Below the pieces are notes generated by a model. That model made no database searches, was not told the origin of the DNA, and saw only the letters and a program-made list of their open reading frames with translations. The position numbers and the translations under genes were made by a program. From NCBI GenBank assembly GCA_036785705.1, contig JAWUZG010000029.1, forward strand, positions 11,671,501 to 11,735,500: a stretch of 64,000 nucleotides of DNA, given 5' to 3'. Numbering within the stretch: position 1 is the stretch's first letter; the number at the start of each line of letters is the position of its first letter. The stretch is from Acanthornis magna (Eukaryota > Chordata > Aves > Passeriformes > Acanthizidae). This document shows, one piece after another, positions 63,014-64,000 of this stretch.

Positions 63014-64000
63014 TAGGTATTTTTCATTGTATAGAGAGATAGGTATGAAAATGCATCTATATTTTTATCTATGAAAAAGTGAGTAAAGACTGCAGACTTG
63101 GACTTTCTTCTCATATAAAATGCATTCCCATATTGGATATCTTATCTGGGTGGCCATACCAGATGGTGGATGAGGTTGAGCATCCTGATATTGCCGGTTC
63201 TGGCACGAAATACGAAGTTGTGATGGAGTGATGTAGTTCTGGTTTTCACTGCAATTTTCCCATTTGGTAGTCAGTGACCTGCTGATGCCCTGGCTCCTTG
63301 AAAGGCCACATGTTGGACTTCTGGTTCAGGTGACACTGTGTCACCAGGGTACTCTTGTGGTCAGGCTGCCTCAATTTCTAACCTCAGGGAATGAGGCAAA
63401 TCTACATTTCCCCTTAATTTCCACAGTAAGTGCAAAAGAGTTTTTTAATTGTTTGAGAATTGCTTTTGTTTTTATTGGTTCAAGAAACTCCTCTATCTGA
63501 TTTAAATATAAATAGGTTAAAATAATGCTTTTAAAGGTTTCAATACAAATGAATCAATATGGAAGTCAAGAATTAGGCTGGATCACTGGTTTGTGCTTTG
63601 AAAATAAGCAGAAAGTGTAGGCAAACTTGTGGACCAAGCCAATACACGAGGGGTTCATCTTCCTTTTTCTGCAGCATTGTCAGGCCAGTTTGTCTGTGGG
63701 TGGTGAGGGCAGGCTGCGTTCTTGCCCAAGGTAAGGATACACTTTTCCCTGTGGACTACCTGATGAGGTTGCTTTTGTATACAGTTCTTGGGTTTCCAAC
63801 CCTTAATGTTTACAAGCCTCTCTTAATGCAGTTGATGTTTCTCCACTGCAAACATCTCTGCTTCCTGACCTTATGCTGTTTAAGGCTCAGAAAAGGTAGT
63901 TGCTGCCTTTTCCACAACCCACACCTGCCTCATCCCACATTCTGGTGAGTAATCCATTCTGCCAGGTGGCTGATGGGTGTGGTGGCCAGCCAGCAGGATG

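Larger units (their letters stand above)
61500..64000. other. Downstream flank of SEPTIN7, no gene recognised
   Basis: From memory, EEPD1 lies next to SEPT7 in mammals, but no exon of it or any other gene can be recognised here. Content seen is a candidate distal poly(A) signal (62197), a CR1 remnant (62472-62520) and a G14 tract (63000-63013). Slightly GC-richer stretches at 61640-61790 and 63640-63960 have open frames of up to 116 codons without domain features. Part of this could belong to a longer SEPTIN7 3'UTR. Confidence 0.75.

Noticed and set aside
61501..64000. Search for an exon of the next gene downstream
   Set aside because: No stretch with paired splice sites and a recognisable protein fragment could be found, so no gene is called.
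1..64000. Search for CRISPR arrays, tRNA or rRNA genes, operons, phage or defence systems
   Set aside because: No regularly spaced repeats, no cloverleaf-like or rRNA-like sequence and no prokaryotic gene structure were seen; everything fits a vertebrate intron-rich locus.

Overview
This is eukaryotic nuclear DNA, almost certainly from a bird. Nearly all of it is one gene on the + strand, SEPTIN7 (SEPT7, the CDC10-type septin). Twelve constitutive coding exons with proper splice junctions and continuous reading phase run from 1110 to the stop codon at 60507-60509. Joined, they give 415 residues plus stop, with a near-exact match to vertebrate septin-7. The roughly 22 N-terminal residues of the 437-residue vertebrate form, the promoter and the 5'UTR lie upstream of the window. 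The avian assignment rests on CR1 retrotransposons with the characteristic 3' end (one about 565 bp copy at 58562-59127 and two short antisense remnants), low interspersed-repeat content and no mammalian SINEs. CR1 alone would also allow a turtle or crocodilian.

Layout: 1-1109 is the end of an upstream intron. Exon 1110-1212 carries the N-terminal segment and polybasic helix, and is followed by a 32.8 kb intron. The GTPase domain is spread over exons at 34034, 40073, 40785, 43800, 45639, 46974, 49135 and 50089: P-loop, switch I, DTPG, AKAD, and the septin-unique element. After a 6.9 kb intron, exons at 57113 and 59796 encode the C-terminal coiled coil. The last exon (60470) holds the C-terminal tail, the stop and a roughly 1 kb 3'UTR ending at a poly(A) signal at 61470. 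The remaining 2.5 kb is downstream flank with no recognisable gene.

The most noteworthy observation is a 21-nt, in-frame, perfectly bordered microexon at 54362-54382. Included, it would insert seven residues (FDTVEGM) exactly between the GTPase domain and the coiled coil. Second-tier observations are a CpG-dense patch about 340 bp upstream of that microexon (53667-54024), and a GC-richer, motif-dense patch deep in the 32.8 kb intron (32570-32880) that looks like a regulatory element.

I found no CRISPR array, tRNA, rRNA, bacterial-type operon or new multi-gene system. The many short reading frames in the introns behave as chance frames. No homology search could be run; identity calls come from reading the translations and from remembered family knowledge.
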